Shown here piece by piece: positions 16,351 to 22,593 of a stretch of DNA of 64,000 bases. The position numbers and the translations under genes were made by a program. Under the pieces are notes generated by a model. It saw only the letters and a program-made list of their open reading frames with translations, searched no databases and was not told the DNA's origin. The stretch is from Roseburia sp. 499 (GTDB lineage Bacteria > Bacillota > Clostridia > Lachnospirales > Lachnospiraceae), in the NCBI RefSeq assembly GCF_001940225.2, contig NZ_CP135164.1, positions 1,488,001 through 1,552,000 on the forward strand, in the 5' to 3' direction. How positions within the stretch are numbered: the stretch's first letter is position 1; each line of letters begins with the position of its first letter.

Positions 16351-16965
16351 TTAGAAAAGACGAAATACTCCAAATACCTTACCAAGAATACTACATTCTT
16401 GCACAATAATTGGTTCCATATTATCATTTTCCGGTTGCAGACGGTAATAACCATCTTCCTTATAAAATGTCTTTACAGTTGCAGAATCATCCACAAGAGC
16501 TACTACCATATCTCCATTCTGTGCGGTATTCTGACACTGTACCAGAATACTGTCACCGTCAAAGATACCTGCATTTATCATACTTTCTCCCTTAACCTTT
16601 AGCATAAATGTCTCTACATTTGGCATCATATCTGCCGGAATAGGAAAGTAAGATTCAATATTTTCCACTGCCAATAAAGGTTCACCGGCAGCTACCCGTC
16701 CCACCAGGGGAACATTCACAACTTCACGACGCACCAGATTGAAATTATCATCAATAATCTCAATGGCTCTTGGCTTAGTCGGGTCACGACGTATGTAACC
16801 ATTCTTCTCCAATGTCTCTAAATGAGAATGAACAGAAGAAGTAGACTTTAAATGAACTGCTTCACATATATCTCTTACTGCAGGCGGATATCCCTTATTC
16901 AAAATCTCGCTTTTAATATATTCCAAAATCTCCCGTTGTTTATCACTAATCTTACCGTATGACAT
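16351..16965 (-). CDS. lexA: SOS repressor LexA
   Basis: LexA represses damage-response genes and cleaves itself on contact with RecA filaments. The 204 residues have an N-terminal winged helix (about 1-70, with STSSVHSHLETLEKNGYIRRD), the cleavage site Ala93-Gly94 in VAAGEP and the protease dyad Ser128 (KGESM) and Lys165 (ATVKTFY). I chose the ATG at 16965 because AGGAGG lies 7 nt upstream; the in-frame ATG at 16971 abuts that site directly. It is transcribed divergently from the YneA-like gene, with LexA boxes between them. Confidence 0.96.
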   Translation of the reverse strand: MSYGKISDKQREILEYIKSEILNKGYPPAVRDICEAVHLKSTSSVHSHLETLEKNGYIRRDPTKPRAIEIIDDNFNLVRREVVNVPLVGRVAAGEPLLAVENIESYFPIPADMMPNVETFMLKVKGESMINAGIFDGDSILVQCQNTAQNGDMVVALVDDSATVKTFYKEDGYYRLQPENDNMEPIIVQECSILGKVFGVFRLF

Positions 16966-17034
16966 ATTCATACCTCCTAATACAATTCTGTTGTTCGAAA
17001 TCTGCGTATAAAATTACAAACATTCATTTTATTT

Positions 17035-17063
17035 ATCATAACATACCTACTTTCAAAATGCAA
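17035..17063 (-). promoter_or_regulatory. lexA promoter
   Basis: On the minus strand TTGCAT (17058-17063) and TATGAT (17035-17040) are 17 bp apart, with TGT before the -10. The nearest LexA-like box (17074-17087) is 10 bp upstream of the -35, fitting autoregulation. Confidence 0.55.
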
Positions 17064-17073
17064 ACACATATTC

Positions 17074-17159
17074 CGAAAATTTGTTCGGATTTTATATTGA
17101 CAAACAAGTGTTCGTATGCTATTATTCAAACATAAACAAATGTTCGTAACAGATGTTCG
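17074..17159. promoter_or_regulatory. Cluster of four LexA-box-like sites
   Basis: Compared with the Gram-positive box CGAACATATGTTCG, four 14-mers match well: 17074-17087 (12 of 14), 17101-17114, 17133-17146 and 17146-17159 (11 of 14 each). The second overlaps the -35/spacer of the YneA-like gene promoter and the third and fourth lie just downstream of its -10, positions where bound LexA would block transcription. The right half GTTCG is perfect in all four. Confidence 0.8.
17097..17125 (+). promoter_or_regulatory. Promoter of the SOS-controlled LysM gene
   Basis: TTGACA (17097-17102) and TATTAT (17120-17125) are 17 bp apart, with TGC before the -10. A LexA-like box starts inside the -35 at 17101. 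Confidence 0.85.
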
Positions 17160-17202
17160 AATAGTCATATGGAAATAATCATTGATCAAGGGAGGAAGTA
17201 TT

Positions 17203-17556
17203 ATGAATTACAGAAAACAGGCAATTTCTTTTAGAAGAGAAGCAGAAGTACACCAAAATATTCTTTTAGCTCTAATTACTACTATTGTTGTTTTGTTATG
17301 TGTATTAATTGGAAGTAGCATTGCTGCCTCTGGACAAAGTAAGGCTGCACAAAATACCTCTTATAAATATTATACCAGCGTTGAAATCGAAAAAGGAGAT
17401 ACCATCTGGAATATTGCAGAAGAATATATGACACCCGAATATGGAAGTATACAAGAATATGTAGAGGAGATTAAATCCGTAAATAATCTTGGCGATGATG
17501 ATATCCATTCTGGACAGTATCTTATGATTCCGTATTTTTCCAGTGAACGTAAATAA
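17203..17556 (+). CDS. yneA: YneA-like SOS cell-division inhibitor (TM + LysM)
   Basis: The 117-residue protein has one N-terminal membrane segment (about 23-43, NILLALITTIVVLLCVLIGS) followed by an extracellular LysM domain (YYTSVEIEKGDTIWNIAEEYM...IHSGQYLMIPYF). In Bacillus the equivalent protein YneA lies divergent from lexA and delays septation during DNA damage. Gene position, domain order and the LexA boxes in its promoter all agree with that role. The ATG at 17203 follows AAGGGAGGAAG. The sequence itself is diverged, so the name rests on architecture and context. Confidence 0.78.
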   Translation: MNYRKQAISFRREAEVHQNILLALITTIVVLLCVLIGSSIAASGQSKAAQNTSYKYYTSVEIEKGDTIWNIAEEYMTPEYGSIQEYVEEIKSVNNLGDDDIHSGQYLMIPYFSSERK

Positions 17557-17589
17557 TTATGCCTTTTATTCATTTTTTAATATAACTCT

Positions 17590-17625
17590 AGCCTACTGAT
17601 TTCTCTGGATTTTAGTAGGCTTTTT
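17590..17625 (+). terminator. Terminator after the YneA-like gene
   Basis: AGCCTACT (17590-17597) pairs with AGTAGGCT (17614-17621) around a 16-nt loop, followed by TTTT. The T run adjoins the promoter of the next gene. Confidence 0.8.
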
Positions 17626-17627
17626 GC

Positions 17628-17656
17628 TTGTCTTTTTTGGGATTTCATTCTATAAT
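17628..17656 (+). promoter_or_regulatory. Promoter of the plsC-like gene
   Basis: TTGTCT (17628-17633) and a consensus TATAAT (17651-17656) are 17 bp apart. It begins 3 nt after the preceding terminator. Confidence 0.65.
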
Positions 17657-17689
17657 AGTAAAGATGTATTTACAAGAGGAGAAAGAGAT

Positions 17690-18415
17690 ATGATTAAATT
17701 TTTATATGTTATTTTTATGAATCTATTCCGGGCTCCCTATATGATTCCTAAAATGCGTTATCAGGCAAATCATCCGGAAAAATATTCAGAGCAGAAACGT
17801 TATGCATTAGTTCGTCATGCTATTACACTTATGAAACGAACTGGTCATATACATACAAAAGCTTATGGTGAAGAAAATCTTCCAAAAGAAGGCGGCTATA
17901 TCATGTATCCCAATCATCAGGGAAAATACGATGCACTTGGTATCATGATTACTCATAATACTCCTTGTTCTTTTGTAATGGATAAGGTAAAATCCCATAT
18001 GATTTTGACAAGTGAAATCGTAGATTTAGTACAAGGAAAACGTTTGGATCGTAAAGATGTCCGCCAGGCACTTCCGGTTTTGAATGAAGTAGCAGAAGAA
18101 GTAAAAAATGGACGGCGATATATTATTTTTCCAGAAGGAGATTATGTCTATAACAATCGCAACCGTATTTCCACATTTAAAGCGGGTAGTTTCAAATGCG
18201 CACTAAAAGCAAAAGCTCCTATTGTACCAGTAGCACTTATTGATTCATACAAGGTATTCAACAGTTTTACCCTAGGAAAAGTAACTACGCAAGTGCACTA
18301 TTTGAAACCCTTACTATATGAAGAATATAAGAATTTAAAGACTATAGAAATTGCAAAAATCGTACAAGAGCGTATTGCAAAAGTAATAGAAGAGTATAGC
18401 CCCATTACATGCTAA
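17690..18415 (+). CDS. plsC: 1-acyl-sn-glycerol-3-phosphate acyltransferase (PlsC family)
   Basis: PlsC-type enzymes add the second acyl chain during phosphatidic acid synthesis at the membrane. The 241 residues contain the family motifs in order: NHQGKYD (HX4D, about 83-89), a central DRKDVRQAL segment, FPEGDYVYNNRN (block III) and APIVPVALIDSYK (block IV). A short hydrophobic N-terminal segment (IKFLYVIFMNLF) may anchor it. The ATG at 17690 follows AAGAGGAGAAAG; longer in-frame starts run into the previous terminator. It stands alone behind its own promoter. Confidence 0.9.
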   Translation: MIKFLYVIFMNLFRAPYMIPKMRYQANHPEKYSEQKRYALVRHAITLMKRTGHIHTKAYGEENLPKEGGYIMYPNHQGKYDALGIMITHNTPCSFVMDKVKSHMILTSEIVDLVQGKRLDRKDVRQALPVLNEVAEEVKNGRRYIIFPEGDYVYNNRNRISTFKAGSFKCALKAKAPIVPVALIDSYKVFNSFTLGKVTTQVHYLKPLLYEEYKNLKTIEIAKIVQERIAKVIEEYSPITC

Positions 18416-18419
18416 AGAA

Positions 18420-19148
18420 TCATTGACCAGTTTTTAGGGGCCAATCCTCCATATTTCCATTTACAATAGCCGTGAACATTCTTTCTTTACAGCCTGGATG
18501 TTCACGGTTTAGTTTTTTTAGTATGTCTTTTATGTATTCTCGCTTAGTATATCCATCTGCAGGACATGGACTCTTGGCTACAGGAAGATTATATTTGTGG
18601 CTAAAGCCAATTACATCTGCTTCCCACACATACATCATGGGACGAATGACCGTTAACTCCGTACGATCTAAATATGTTTTAGGGGAAAAGGTATGAAAAC
18701 GACCTTCAAAAATCAAAGACATCATCATAGTCTCAATAATATCATCCTTATGGTGAGCATATGCAATTTTGTTAAAACCACATTCCTTTACTGCTTGATT
18801 CAAGGCACCTTTTCTCATTTTGGCACAGAGTGAACAAGGATTACTTTCTTTTCGTTCTTCAAAAACAATTTTTGCAACTTCAGTATGCACCACTTTATAT
18901 GGGATTTCTAACTCCTGACACAGCCTAGCAATTGCCTTTGTATCAAAGTTTTGAAATCCTAGGTCCACTGTAATTGCCATAAGTTCAAATTTTTTCGGAT
19001 AAAAACGTTGCAGTCCCTTCAAAGCATAAAGCATAGTGAGGGAATCTTTTCCACCGGAAACACCAACTACAATTTTATCTCCATCCTCAATCATTTGATA
19101 ATCATCAATAGCACGTCTTGTATAACTCATTAATTGTTGTAATTTCAT
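18420..19148 (-). CDS. ttcA: TtcA-family tRNA 2-thiolation protein
   Basis: This is an ATP-dependent PP-loop enzyme that thiolates tRNA, most likely cytidine 32. The 242 residues show SGGKDS (about 31-36), CSLCAKMRKGAL with two cysteines of the iron-sulfur site and the third cysteine in KSPCPADG. The AHHKDDIIETMMMSL stretch is typical. The ATG follows AAAGGAGAGAAATTT. It converges on plsC with a 4-nt gap and has a divergent promoter facing dtd. Confidence 0.85.
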   Translation of the reverse strand: MKLQQLMSYTRRAIDDYQMIEDGDKIVVGVSGGKDSLTMLYALKGLQRFYPKKFELMAITVDLGFQNFDTKAIARLCQELEIPYKVVHTEVAKIVFEERKESNPCSLCAKMRKGALNQAVKECGFNKIAYAHHKDDIIETMMMSLIFEGRFHTFSPKTYLDRTELTVIRPMMYVWEADVIGFSHKYNLPVAKSPCPADGYTKREYIKDILKKLNREHPGCKERMFTAIVNGNMEDWPLKTGQ

Positions 19149-19165
19149 AAATTTCTCTCCTTTGG

Positions 19166-19188
19166 TTTACATAAATACTTTATGTAAA
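19166..19188. promoter_or_regulatory. Perfect palindrome in the ttcA 5' UTR
   Basis: TTTACATAAA (19166-19175) and TTTATGTAAA (19179-19188) form a perfect 10-bp inverted repeat with a 3-nt spacer. It lies between the predicted ttcA transcription start and its ribosome site, a position suitable for a repressor operator. The binding protein is unknown. Confidence 0.5.
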
Positions 19189-19220
19189 TATGTTTCTTAA
19201 AAGAGTCATTTTCTAAAGTA

Positions 19221-19249
19221 TTTATTATAGTATAAGTTTGTGATATAAT
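19221..19249 (+). promoter_or_regulatory. dtd promoter
   Basis: A consensus TATAAT at 19244-19249 is preceded by TGA (extended -10). The -35 at 19221-19226 (TTTATT) is weak. It faces the ttcA promoter on the other strand. Confidence 0.5.
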
Positions 19250-19252
19250 CAA
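19224..19252 (-). promoter_or_regulatory. ttcA promoter
   Basis: On the minus strand TTGATT (19247-19252) and TATAAT (19224-19229) are 17 bp apart. The -35 overlaps the -10 of the divergent dtd promoter, so the two cannot be occupied at the same time. Confidence 0.7.
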
Positions 19253-19280
19253 TCATTATGACAGAAAAGGAGATTTAATC

Positions 19281-19730
19281 ATGAAATTTGTTGTACAACG
19301 AGTCACCGAAGCTTCTGTAGCAGTAAACCAGGAAGTAATTGGTTCAATTCATCATGGATTTTTGGTATTAATTGGAATATGTGAAGGTGATACAAAGGAA
19401 ATTGCAGATAAATTAGTAAAAAAACTCATTGGTTTGCGGATTTTCGAAGATGAAAACGGTAAAACCAACCTTGCTTTAAAGGATGTAAACGGTGAATTAT
19501 TGCTAGTTTCCCAATTTACCCTGTATGCAGATTGTAAAAAGGGAAATCGTCCATCCTTTATTAAAGCCGGTAATCCGGAGCTTGCCAATCAGTTATATGA
19601 ATATATCATTGAACTATGTAAAACAGAGATTCCTGTAGTAGAAACAGGAGAATTTGGTGCAGACATGAAAGTTTCCTTATTAAATGACGGGCCATTTACT
19701 ATAATTCTGGATTCAGTAGAAATCTGTTAA
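19281..19730 (+). CDS. dtd: D-aminoacyl-tRNA deacylase
   Basis: Dtd removes D-amino acids mischarged on tRNA. The 149 residues match the family length and begin [15 protein letters not shown]. The conserved catalytic stretch [20 protein letters not shown] (about 78-97) and the C-terminal [19 protein letters not shown] are clear. The ATG follows AGAAAAGGAGATTTAATC. It is a single-gene unit opposite ttcA, followed by an inverted repeat. Confidence 0.96.
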   Translation: MKFVVQRVTEASVAVNQEVIGSIHHGFLVLIGICEGDTKEIADKLVKKLIGLRIFEDENGKTNLALKDVNGELLLVSQFTLYADCKKGNRPSFIKAGNPELANQLYEYIIELCKTEIPVVETGEFGADMKVSLLNDGPFTIILDSVEIC

Positions 19731-19766
19731 ATACAAGAAGATAGACTTGTCTGAATAAAATTCACT

Positions 19767-19804
19767 CCATCAGTTCGTAAAATCAACATTTCGCGAACTG
19801 ATGG
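19767..19804. terminator. Inverted repeat between converging genes
   Basis: CCATCAGTTCG (19767-19777) and CGAACTGATGG (19794-19804) form a perfect 11-bp stem with a 16-nt loop between dtd and the minus-strand membrane gene. No clean T run follows on the plus strand; on the minus strand the stem is followed by AGTGAATTTTATT. It may end the minus-strand transcript. Confidence 0.45.
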
Positions 19805-19858
19805 TTGGCTATGAAATAACATAATCACTCTCAACTTTTACTGTCCGCTCATGAAAAA

Positions 19859-20551
19859 TCATGTATTGATATTTTCATTCAGTTCCTTCTTGAATCTCAT
19901 TTCTTCCTTTTCTTCATACACTGCAAATTCGTCCGACAAGAATCGTTTCATACTAATTAAAGTACTTTCTATCATCTCTTTCTTCTTCTTTGTCCGTCCA
20001 ATTTGAGGAAGACATAGAAAATAATTCAAATAGCAAGTAATTTCATAAGGTTCGATTGAGAGTTTTACTCTAATCTTCATGGTAGAATAATTGGTAATTA
20101 GATGGAGCGAAATATCTTGAAGTATTATCATTTCAGTATATAACCTATATATGAAAGAACTGATTTCTTCGGCTCGCCTGGAAGTAATCAATGCAATTTG
20201 CTCATACCCCATAAAGACAACCCAAGGAATGATGATATAATTGATACTGGTCCATTCGTTTCCTTTCAGCGATATATATAAGCCTCCGACTCCTGTTAAC
20301 ATTGTCATTGCATTGATAAAGTATAATCGCAAAAACCTTACTTCACTTATATATGAATATTTATCTTGAAAGTTGCCTGTTACAAAAAAAATCACAACTA
20401 TTACATTTCTTAAAAACCATATTGCCAAATAAATTACTGAAATGAAAATTATACATTTGATAAATCCATATGACATTACAAAAGGTAAAACCTCAAGATA
20501 TATCAAAAAACCAATCATATACGTTGACCATATCCAATAGAAGTGCAACAA
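19859..20551 (-). CDS. Hypothetical multi-pass membrane protein, probably a gene remnant
   Basis: The open frame has 230 codons with several hydrophobic segments in the first half (around residues 10-28, 32-55, 78-95 and 100-117) and a charged C-terminal region ending in a glutamate/lysine-rich helix. It starts only at a TTG with no ribosome site, and the frame is closed upstream by a TAG 21 nt earlier. The gene ahead of it is frameshifted. I do not recognise a family. The pair looks like a decaying accessory membrane system. Confidence 0.45.
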   Translation of the reverse strand: MLHFYWIWSTYMIGFLIYLEVLPFVMSYGFIKCIIFISVIYLAIWFLRNVIVVIFFVTGNFQDKYSYISEVRFLRLYFINAMTMLTGVGGLYISLKGNEWTSINYIIIPWVVFMGYEQIALITSRRAEEISSFIYRLYTEMIILQDISLHLITNYSTMKIRVKLSIEPYEITCYLNYFLCLPQIGRTKKKKEMIESTLISMKRFLSDEFAVYEEKEEMRFKKELNENINT

Positions 20552-20574
20552 TATTTTTAGTCGCGTTTTCTATC

Positions 20575-20915
20575 CTAAATAAGTGGAATAAAAATAATTA
20601 AAAAACAGACTATAGAGACCATCAATAGCCCGTGTTTAAAATTTCTATAATTATCGGTAACTGATTTCTTTACATATAAGCACATGGCTAACAATAAAAA
20701 TAAAATGGCGAAAAAAAGACGTCAATATAAATAGCTTCTATCATTGCTTCTACCTTTAAATCATTGTAAAACAATGCATATGTAAAATATAATACTCCTA
20801 ACGCAAATGCTAACATTAAAAACGGGCTTGCTTTCATGTAAATCTTGTCATTCGTTCCATACATGTTTTTTGCGCTACTACTAATTTCGACTAGGAATTG
20901 CTTGATTTTTCTCAT
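20575..20915 (-). pseudogene. Small membrane protein gene broken by a homopolymer frameshift
   Basis: A 75-codon frame starts at an ATG (20915) with AGAGGTGACAG before it. It encodes a charged N-terminus, one membrane segment (about residues 32-50) and ends prematurely at 20688. The seven-A run at 20711-20717 (T on the coding strand) lies just before the break. One extra base there would extend the protein through FFFAILFLLLAMCLYV, a second membrane segment, and two more hydrophobic stretches, to a TAG at 20575-20577 (about 113 residues). Either the gene is inactive, it is phase-variable, or the run was miscounted in the assembly. Confidence 0.5.
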
Positions 20916-21049
20916 TTTACTGTCACCTCTTGCTACTGTTTGTCTTCTATAATATATTATGGTTCACTAATTTCATCGCTTTTTATCCTTCTATCCATAC
21001 CATGGATGGGTGTCATCATATCCTTCAAGTATAATGAAAATGACACTTC

Positions 21050-21078
21050 TGGACATTTTATGCTATTTATGTTACTAT
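21050..21078 (+). promoter_or_regulatory. Promoter of the small toxin-like gene
   Basis: TGGACA (21050-21055, five of six consensus bases) and TACTAT (21073-21078) are 17 bp apart, with TGT before the -10. The transcript would start near 21085, giving a leader of about 43 nt. Arms TTTCCGTTG (21080-21088) and CAACGGAAA (21107-21115) can fold into a 9-bp helix next to the ribosome site if transcription starts far enough upstream. Confidence 0.6.
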
Positions 21079-21127
21079 TTTTCCGTTGTCACCAAACCCA
21101 CTCCGGCAACGGAAAGGGGGTGTGTGT

Positions 21128-21223
21128 ATGGATATACTGATTTCGTTTTTGGTTGCTGTCATGGGTGGTGTAGCCTGCCACTACATCATCAAATGGTTAG
21201 ATGGCGATGACAATGACAACTAG
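21128..21223 (+). CDS. Fst/Ldr-like hydrophobic peptide, candidate type I toxin
   Basis: The 31-residue peptide begins MDILISFLVAVMGGVACHYI, continues KWLDGDD and ends in an acidic tail. One membrane helix followed by a KWLD motif near the C-terminus resembles Fst/Ldr toxins, which end in similar HWL or KWL sequences and depolarise the membrane. The ATG at 21128 follows AAGGGGGTG. It has its own promoter, a perfect bidirectional terminator 7 nt after the stop, and an opposing promoter beyond. The start region (21127-21151) is repeated at 21273-21294. It is too short for routine gene finders. The toxin function is inferred, not shown. Confidence 0.72.
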   Translation: MDILISFLVAVMGGVACHYIIKWLDGDDNDN

Positions 21224-21230
21224 CCTAAAG

Positions 21231-21260
21231 AAAACCCCGGAACTGCCATTCCGGGGTTTT
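21231..21260. terminator. Perfect bidirectional terminator shared by toxin mRNA and antisense RNA
   Basis: AAAACCCCGGAA (21231-21242) and TTCCGGGGTTTT (21249-21260) form a perfect 12-bp stem with a 6-nt loop CTGCCA. Both strands have a T run after the stem, so converging transcripts can end here. Their terminator loops are complementary, as in the par locus of plasmid pAD1. Confidence 0.93.
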
Positions 21261-21297
21261 CGCTTTGTGCCTGTATGGACACTGATTTCGTTTGCCT
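21231..21297 (-). ncRNA. Predicted antisense antitoxin RNA (RNA II-like, about 67 nt)
   Basis: From the promoter at 21304-21332 the transcript would start near 21297 and run to the shared terminator at 21231, about 67 nt. It would contain the complement of GTATGGA..ACTGATTTCGTTT (21273-21294). This is a repeat of the toxin start region, 20 matching bases with a 2-nt gap. Pairing would therefore cover the toxin start codon as well as the terminator loop. No coding frame is needed. Between its promoter and the recombinase at 21527 I see only AT-rich sequence. Confidence 0.68.
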
Positions 21298-21303
21298 ATG
21301 CAC

Positions 21304-21332
21304 ATTATAACATATGCATCTGCCAAATTCAA
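21304..21332 (-). promoter_or_regulatory. Promoter of the antisense RNA
   Basis: On the minus strand TTGAAT (21327-21332) and consensus TATAAT (21304-21309) are 17 bp apart, with TGT before the -10. It is a stronger match than the toxin promoter, as expected for an abundant, labile antitoxin RNA. Confidence 0.75.
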
Positions 21333-21526
21333 GTATTCTACTTTATAGGGGAATTTATTCTTTTTTCCGCTAAACTTAATTTTCCTTTTTTCTCTTGACG
21401 TCCTCAATATTATACCAAAACTTGTATTACAATACAAACAGAATAAAAAAACATATCCAAATATCTTTTCCTGTGATAAAATCTAATTATATCGCAATAA
21501 CGGAACTAACAAAAGGAGTCTTTTTC

Positions 21527-22591
21527 ATGGAATATACAGAAAAAATCAATCTGGAAAACAAAAGAAAATTACAGGAATTGCTAAAGGAATTACCTAAATT
21601 CTGCAGCGACTTTTTTCGATATCTGGACACACGCAATACTTCCTCCAGAACTAGACTGTCTTACGGCTATGACATCCGAATTTTCTTTGAATTTATTCAG
21701 GAAAATAATCCGGTATATAAAAAAATGTCTATGCACGATATTCCTATCAGCGTGTTAGATGAAATGACCCCGGTAGATATTGAAGAATATCTTTCCTATC
21801 TTTCTTATTATGAGAAAAAAGACGGACAGGCAGTAACGAATGGAGAAAAAGGAAAATCACGGAAACTCTCTGCTATCCGTACTATGTACAATTACTATTT
21901 TAAAAAGGAATTCATTAAAACAAATGCTCCATCTATGATAGAAACACCAAAAAAGCACAAAGAAAATATTATTCGTTTGGACAAGGATGAAGTATCCGAA
22001 TTGATTACAACCGTCCAAAATGGTGAAAATTTAACCGCAAGACAGCTTGCTGCCCATCAAAAGACAAAATATCGTGATATTGCTATCCTCACTCTTCTAC
22101 TTGGCACCGGAATTCGTGTATCCGAATGTGTGGGACTGGATGTTGCTGATGTAAGTTTTAAAAATAATTGTATGCGGGTTGTTCGTAAAGGTGGAAATGA
22201 ATCTACGATTTACTTTGGTGACGAGGTGTCTGACGCTCTTTTAGATTATCTGGAACTAGAACGAGAAGGTCTGGCTCAGAAAGCTCTTCCGGAGCATGAA
22301 AACGCTCTGTTTTTATCGTTAAAATACAGCCGTCTGACCACGCGTGCCGTAGAAAAGCTGGTAAAAAAATATACAGGAGCCGCTAATATTAACAAAAAAA
22401 TTACTCCTCATAAGTTGAGGAGCACTTATGGTACCAATCTCTATAAAGAAACCGGTGATATTTATTTGGTAGCAGATGCCCTGGGCCACAAAAGTGTAGA
22501 AACCACCCGCCAGCACTACGCCGCCATTGATGACGACAGACGCAGGCTGGCAGGTAAGTTTTCAGGAAGCATCTTTCATGAGGATGAATAA
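21527..22591 (+). CDS. xerC: Tyrosine recombinase XerC/XerD family
   Basis: The 354-residue site-specific recombinase has an N-terminal SAM-like core-binding domain (about 20-140, with SSRTRLSYGYDIRIFFEF) and a catalytic domain. Its residues are Arg in GTGIRVSEC, Lys in VVRKGGNE, HKLRSTYG, His in LGHKSVETT and the nucleophile Tyr in RQHYAAID. It could be the chromosome dimer resolvase or a related integrase. The ATG at 21527 follows AAAAGGAGTCTTTTTC; earlier in-frame codons lack a ribosome site. It ends 2 nt before the stop of the converging transporter gene, with no terminator between. It borders the accessory pocket, but no attachment site was found. Confidence 0.85.
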   Translation: MEYTEKINLENKRKLQELLKELPKFCSDFFRYLDTRNTSSRTRLSYGYDIRIFFEFIQENNPVYKKMSMHDIPISVLDEMTPVDIEEYLSYLSYYEKKDGQAVTNGEKGKSRKLSAIRTMYNYYFKKEFIKTNAPSMIETPKKHKENIIRLDKDEVSELITTVQNGENLTARQLAAHQKTKYRDIAILTLLLGTGIRVSECVGLDVADVSFKNNCMRVVRKGGNESTIYFGDEVSDALLDYLELEREGLAQKALPEHENALFLSLKYSRLTTRAVEKLVKKYTGAANINKKITPHKLRSTYGTNLYKETGDIYLVADALGHKSVETTRQHYAAIDDDRRRLAGKFSGSIFHEDE

Positions 22592-22593
22592 CC

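Noticed and set aside
20898..21140. 80-codon hydrophobic open frame on the plus strand
   Set aside because: It lies opposite the start of the minus-strand membrane gene and its promoter and lacks a ribosome site; it is probably a chance frame in AT-rich DNA.
21010..21210. 66-codon open frame on the plus strand overlapping the toxin-like peptide
   Set aside because: It has no ribosome site and no family features, and runs through the toxin promoter, leader and coding region in another frame. The 31-codon frame with AAGGGGGTG is better supported.
21527..22591. Integrase of a resident prophage or integrative element
   Set aside because: No structural, relaxase or replication genes and no direct-repeat attachment sites were found on either side; the gene may be the chromosomal Xer recombinase.
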